Made by a program: the position numbers and the translations under genes. The notes below the pieces were generated by a model. The model was not told the origin of the DNA and made no database searches. It saw nothing but the letters and a program-made list of their open reading frames with translations. A DNA stretch of 64,000 nucleotides from Cryptomeria japonica (taxonomy: Eukaryota; Streptophyta; Pinopsida; Cupressales; Cupressaceae): the NCBI RefSeq assembly GCF_030272615.1, contig NC_081407.1, positions 98,997,897 to 99,061,896 of the forward strand, written 5' to 3'. Shown here in pieces: positions 60,086 to 64,000 of the stretch (within the stretch, counting starts at the first letter, position 1; the number at the start of each line of letters is the position of its first letter).

Positions 60086-60520
60086 CGCGGGCCAGTGGCC
60101 GCCTGCCACGTGGCGGGCGCGGTATTCGCCGGTTTGTGTCCGCGTGGCGGTGCCCGGAGGCTAAGCCGCTAGTGGAGGAGGCGCTAGGATCCGAGGAGTC
60201 TGAGACGAGTGGCGTGGAGGCGGCTCGCAGGAGGAGCCGGCGGAGGAGGGAGCCTCGGGCACGGGGAGGCGAGGACGCGGGAGCGGAGCGCCGAGGAGGT
60301 GCTGCCGGTGTCGGGAGGCGGCGCGAGGGTTTTCGGCGCGGCGCGGACGGAGAACGCCGGAGTTGGGAGGCGCTGGAGACTGCCGGGAGCGGAGCCGGGA
60401 GCGTGGCGCGGGCTTCAACGCGCAGACAGGGTACGAGACGCCGGCGGTGTGACAGGTACGGGCTGCCGAACCTGCAAAAAATGGTACAATCGGCACGGGG
60501 GGGGTCTGCGGACCCCCCAA
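60060..60520. other. Strongly G/C- and CpG-rich block in the leader
   Basis: About 460 bases of G/C-rich sequence dense in CpG in a window that is otherwise A/T-rich. It could be a captured piece of unrelated DNA or a structured leader. The 237-codon frame at 59980-60693 (+) is antisense to the element and rich in Arg, Gly and Ala, so it is likely compositional. Confidence 0.7.
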
Positions 60521-60884
60521 AAAAACAATTTTTGATTTTTTTTTTGCCTTTTCAATTTTTGATCACTTTTTCAATTTTTTTGATTTTTTTTTTCGAATTT
60601 TTTTTTGATTTTTTCGATTTTTCAAAACATTTTCAGAGAAATGAAATTTTTTTTTTGAAAAAATATGAATATTCGAAAAATCCGTACGATTAGCAAAATT
60701 GGGGAAAAAAATTTTCCTCACCAAAATAGGCCAACTTTATAACCAAAATTCATGGAAATGGCCTTCCGGACGCAATGGCGAGGTCGGATCTGGTCTAGGA
60801 TGCCTCCAAATGATGCTGCTCCTCAGATCTGCCTCTTGACGTCACAATAATGCCTCTTCAAGACGAATCAATGAGACTCCAATA

Positions 60885-60896
60885 GCTCTGATACCA
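60885..60896 (-). other. Primer-binding site
   Basis: On the minus strand TGGTATCAGAGC follows the 5' LTR directly. It matches the complement of the 3' end of plant initiator tRNA-Met, the usual primer for copia elements. Confidence 0.92.
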
Positions 60897-61392
60897 TGTT
60901 GGATTTTGCCAAGATCAAGAAGTCATTGAAATGTACAAGATAGAGACATAATATGGGACAAGAAAAAACTGTATTCTCATCAATAGAAAAATGATCAACA
61001 ATCAACTGGATTATCGTTCTTACATACAATGTAGATGAGCCTGCTTATATAGGCAAGGCTAGGGATATGTATGAGCACACAAATATGACATGTGGCTCAA
61101 TAAGAAACAAGGGTAGGTAGGAAATAGGTGTGGGTAGGTAGGAGAAATAATATAATATTCCACATGAGGTGGATCACCCACCGAAGGTGGAATTATCACT
61201 CCACAATAAGTGGATATGATAGTGTAATAACAAGATCAACACCATAAGAGGTGGAATTTCTCCTACACACACTATCCCAATGTGACACAAACACCCAAGT
61301 GTCTCATATCCAAACTACTATGAAATGCATTATCCTAAGTAAACTTAAGTAAGTGTAATAATATCCATGATGAATAATTATTTACACCAACA
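60897..61392 (-). repeat. 5' LTR of the copia-type element (promoter end)
   Basis: 496 bp, same length and, by eye, same sequence as the other LTR. On the minus strand CCTATATAAGCAG (61041-61053) is the probable TATA box. Confidence 0.92.
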
Positions 61393-62262
61393 GAATTGTA
61401 ATGAGCTCTCTATATAAGGCTCAAGCTTCTCATTTGTAAAGGTTAATAGTGAATAGAGAAGAGTTAGTAGCATAGAAATAGTGAATAGTTGATAGATGTT
61501 AAATAGCAAGTAATTAGAATAGAGTAGGAGAAGAAGAAATTGTTGTTATGACTTGTAAATGAGATACTTTTTTCATTGAAGTTATGGTGAAATGTTTTAT
61601 TTCAACAAGTCCCATGGTTTCTACTTCTTATTCATTTTCATGTTATTAAATTGAATGGAAGAATTTGTTGAATGCATTTGTGTGGAATCCGTTTAGTCCA
61701 TACCACTAGCCTCTTGTTGATTGTAAGTGTGCCTTGTGTGGTCAATTGGAATTATATGAGCTTAACTTCAATTGCTATGCATCCATTGTTTATGCATTAA
61801 CTTGAATGGTAATCAATGTTTGATGGTAATGATTTAAACATCTCTGAATTTCACCTTAGAAGATTGCACTGAGCTTCTGTCAAATCGTTCAAACTGGTGA
61901 GACCTTGCCCAGTAGGTTTCCATCTAATCATTCACCCATCTCCTTGCATTCTTGGCTTTAGGATAGAATTCCTCAACCCTATTTCTTTTGCCCCTTTTTT
62001 TCAAACTCAATCTAGTTTAGGATAAAAAACATCACAAGATTGTAACATCAGATGATCAAGTTCCAACAATTCAAGCATTCAATTCAATGTAAGTCCCCTT
62101 GTGATTCTAGCATAATCACATCAAACTATTGAGCTTATCCACATGTCGTGACCCAACATACCAGAACCTTAGAGTTGTCTCAAGTGATCCTTAAGCTAAT
62201 CTTCGGCATTTAAGTAACTTTGTTCAAAAGAGGATAAGATACTTTGGGGTATTTTATTCTGT
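61393..62262 (+). mobile_element. LTR-H copy 5, 3' part
   Basis: It resumes after GAATT with the TATA box (CTATATAAGG, about 61410-61419) and a GTAAAGGTTAATAG stretch. The 3' region follows, containing AGATTGCACTGAGCTTCTGTC, the AGGATAGAATTCCTCAACCC segment and GAGGATAAGATACTTTGGGG near the end. The exact 3' edge is approximate. Confidence 0.65.
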
Positions 62263-64000
62263 GTTCGCATGTGCATAAAAAACACATCAAAAGGTAGCCC
62301 ATTGCATCCACTATTCATTTGGATGCCTTACTAAAAATAAAAAGGGTCCCTCTCAATCAACCACTGACTTTCTATAAATAGTAAGTGTGTGAAATTGAGC
62401 CAAACGAAGAGCGATCCTGAACACTTTTGACCTCCAGAATGGGAATAAGCCTCTTGCAATGCCAACTGGGACCCTCTAACCATCAGTCTTAGCCTACAAG
62501 GGCCAATAATAGACTAATCCAATCATAAACCATATCATCCCAAAAAGGGGACATTAGAATTCTTTTGTATTTTAATTTTTGTCATGTCCCCTTTCTAGAG
62601 TGGACATCAGAGATGGAGGAGTTGGCCTATCATTGGAGTCTCGTAGGCTAGCAGAGGTTGATTGGGACTCATTCAGTGCATATAGAGACTCAGTTAGGAT
62701 ATTCAGTGTTTGGATTTGGTGTTTCTGGTAGTAGTAGACCAATTTGGATCAGTTCTTTGATTTTAGGGAGTAGTTCCTACATTTTAGGAGGCAGTTCCTA
62801 CTTTTTAGGAGGTTGTGATAGCGTCCAGGGTTGGGGTTCCATGAGACCATTCCTTGGTTTCAGTTTCAAGAGATTTGGGTGTGTTTCCTAGTTTCTAGGA
62901 GCATCCCTAGATTTTAGGGATGAGACTGCCAGTTGATCCATGATTTTCGACATCAGTCACAGACAGGTGACAGGTCCAGTTTCAGGCTTTTGGTGTGTTT
63001 CGAACTTTCTATAGCTATTTGGGTTAAATTTTTAATATATTTAAATATTTCCTAAGTTAGCGTTTTAATTTTTTAAATAAGGCTATGTCTATAGCCATTT
63101 CGGAGTAATAAGGGGTTTTTGGCTTCATCTGGATTCGTATGCCCATGTGTTATAGCTCATTGGAAAGGACTTGAAATTTTCTAAATGATTTTCACTTTCC
63201 AGGGTCCTTTTGGTGCTTGGCGTTATTTTATATTGAAAAAGTGGTGTTTTCTCTATACTTGGGTGCCCAATATTGGGAAATATGACTTTATATTAAAGCG
63301 CACTTTTCATATATCTTCAGGGTTCGATTTGGAAGGAAAGAGATATAAAGAGAAGGAAACTTAATTTCTCATTATCTTTTACATATTGAAAACTTGTTTG
63401 GTGCGATATTGCTCTGATAGAGAAAATTCTTCAATCTAGGACGCAAACCCCATGATTGGTATTGGTTGGGACGTAGCCCTCAGCTATTGATTGGCAGTGG
63501 ATTCTTTTGGCATTGACATTATTGGTCAGAGTGTATGCGCTATTCCTTGTGGAGATTCAGATTGCTTGGTGAGGGTTTCAGCAAGGTGGTTGAATTTCCC
63601 AGCTGGGGCGTGATTGTTTCAGCTTGATGCCACCATTACAGCAGGTACACTTTACACTGGAAGTGGTGAATACTTTCATTCAGCCATAGCTGGTGTTCTT
63701 GGTTTGTGTTCATCATCTACCCTTTAGTTGGCTCCATTATTGGATGTAAGCACATCCCCAATGCGTGGGGAATAATCTAGATATTATAAATCAGAAATCT
63801 GCCTGGTACAATTTGTATCAATTCAGATTTAATTGAATGTTCATACTTGTTTCAGCTTCCTTCCTTATTTGCTGTTCTTTATTCATTTCTTGCTTATATA
63901 TTCAAAAAAATACAAAAAGAAACCAAACATTCTGCAACTTCTCTCTATTCTGTAAGACCATCAGCAAAATCACAGGAAAATATAGTTTATTAATTTAAAA
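62263..64000. other. Unassigned repeat-like sequence
   Basis: No coding domain was recognised; a 77-codon frame at 62658-62891 lies in short repeats of TTTTAGGAGG and AGTTCCTA (62755-62930). The segment opening TGTCATGTCCCC near 62582 resembles an LTR start of the TGTAATGTCCC kind, but no second copy was found here. Confidence 0.35.

Larger units (their letters stand above)
59251..60884 (-). other. Untranslated leader of the copia-type element
   Basis: It lies between the PBS and Gag. It holds the G/C-rich block, a cluster of TACGG motifs and long T-runs (60535-60665, A-runs on the sense strand). Open frames across it on both strands have G/C-driven composition and no domain, so none is called. 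Confidence 0.6.
56189..61392 (-). mobile_element. Ty1/copia-type LTR element, young, gag-protease only (TR-GAG-like)
   Basis: 5,204 bp flanked by GAATT (56184-56188 and 61393-61397). It has two 496-bp LTRs (56189-56684 and 60897-61392) that look identical by eye, beginning TGTTGG and ending CCAACA. Reading on the minus strand: 5' LTR at right, a PBS complementary to initiator tRNA-Met, a 1.7 kb leader with a G/C-rich part, one gag-protease ORF and a polypurine tract. Integrase, RT and RNase H are absent, so it must rely on another element for mobility. It is inserted about 20 bp upstream of the TATA box of LTR-H copy 5. Confidence 0.92.

Noticed and set aside
59980-60693. 237-codon plus-strand frame
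   Set aside because: It is antisense to the copia-type element in its G/C-rich leader, where stop codons are rare; no domain is present.

Overview
This window reads as plant nuclear DNA from a species with a very large, transposon-filled genome. A gymnosperm, such as a conifer, is the most likely source, but I cannot name a species. It is AT-rich, almost all of it can be assigned to nested transposable elements, and the only host gene I recognise is a broken one. That is a minus-strand copy of the TFIIH subunit TFB1 (p62/GTF2H1). Three exons lie at 30870-31527 and two more at 12832-13185, separated by a 17.7 kb intron packed with transposons. It has an in-frame stop at a conserved Trp and a splice donor changed from GT to GA. 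No tRNA, rRNA or CRISPR was seen.

The most unusual content is a family I call Element X, with three complete copies (A 20389-26320, B 35139-39856, C 48533-53315) and one cut by the window edge (D 1-452). The complete copies carry 5-bp target-site duplications (GGTAT, GGTAT, GCCCC). They begin TG and end CA and share a 7-bp inverted terminus (TGTTAYC), but have no long terminal repeats: their two terminal modules (about 0.75 kb and about 1.9 kb) are unrelated. Between the modules sit fragments of host genes that lack introns. A has prolyl oligopeptidase, two beta-galactosidase (GH35) pieces and a SPL11/PUB13-type U-box/ARM ligase. B has a prolyl oligopeptidase remnant, GH35, and an SKOR/GORK-type K+ channel fused in frame to the GH35 piece. 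C has a segment I could not identify. This looks like repeated capture of spliced mRNAs by one mobile unit whose class I cannot assign.

The second major component is a long-LTR Ty3/gypsy family (LTR-H) with five copies: 1798-7180 (-), 7760-11155 (+), 17444-20388/26321-26345 (+), 34836-35138/39857-43891 (-) and 53510-56188/61393-62262 (+). All start TGTTGTG or a close variant and carry a short hairpin near the start. The later part has a TATA promoter, in four copies preceded by a palindromic telo-box. Each copy holds its own, different tandem-repeat array. One copy (-) leads into a gypsy gag-protease remnant (33102-34830), and a second such remnant is at 14586-16990.

Element A is inserted in one LTR-H copy and B in another. 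A young Ty1/copia-type element (56189-61392, -) is inserted in a third, about 20 bp before its TATA box. The copia-type element has LTRs that look identical, a PBS, a polypurine tract, TSD GAATT and one long gag-protease ORF, but no integrase or reverse transcriptase. A non-autonomous Mutator-like element with an 11-bp duplication lies at 32132-32983. Stretches with no assignment are listed as such.
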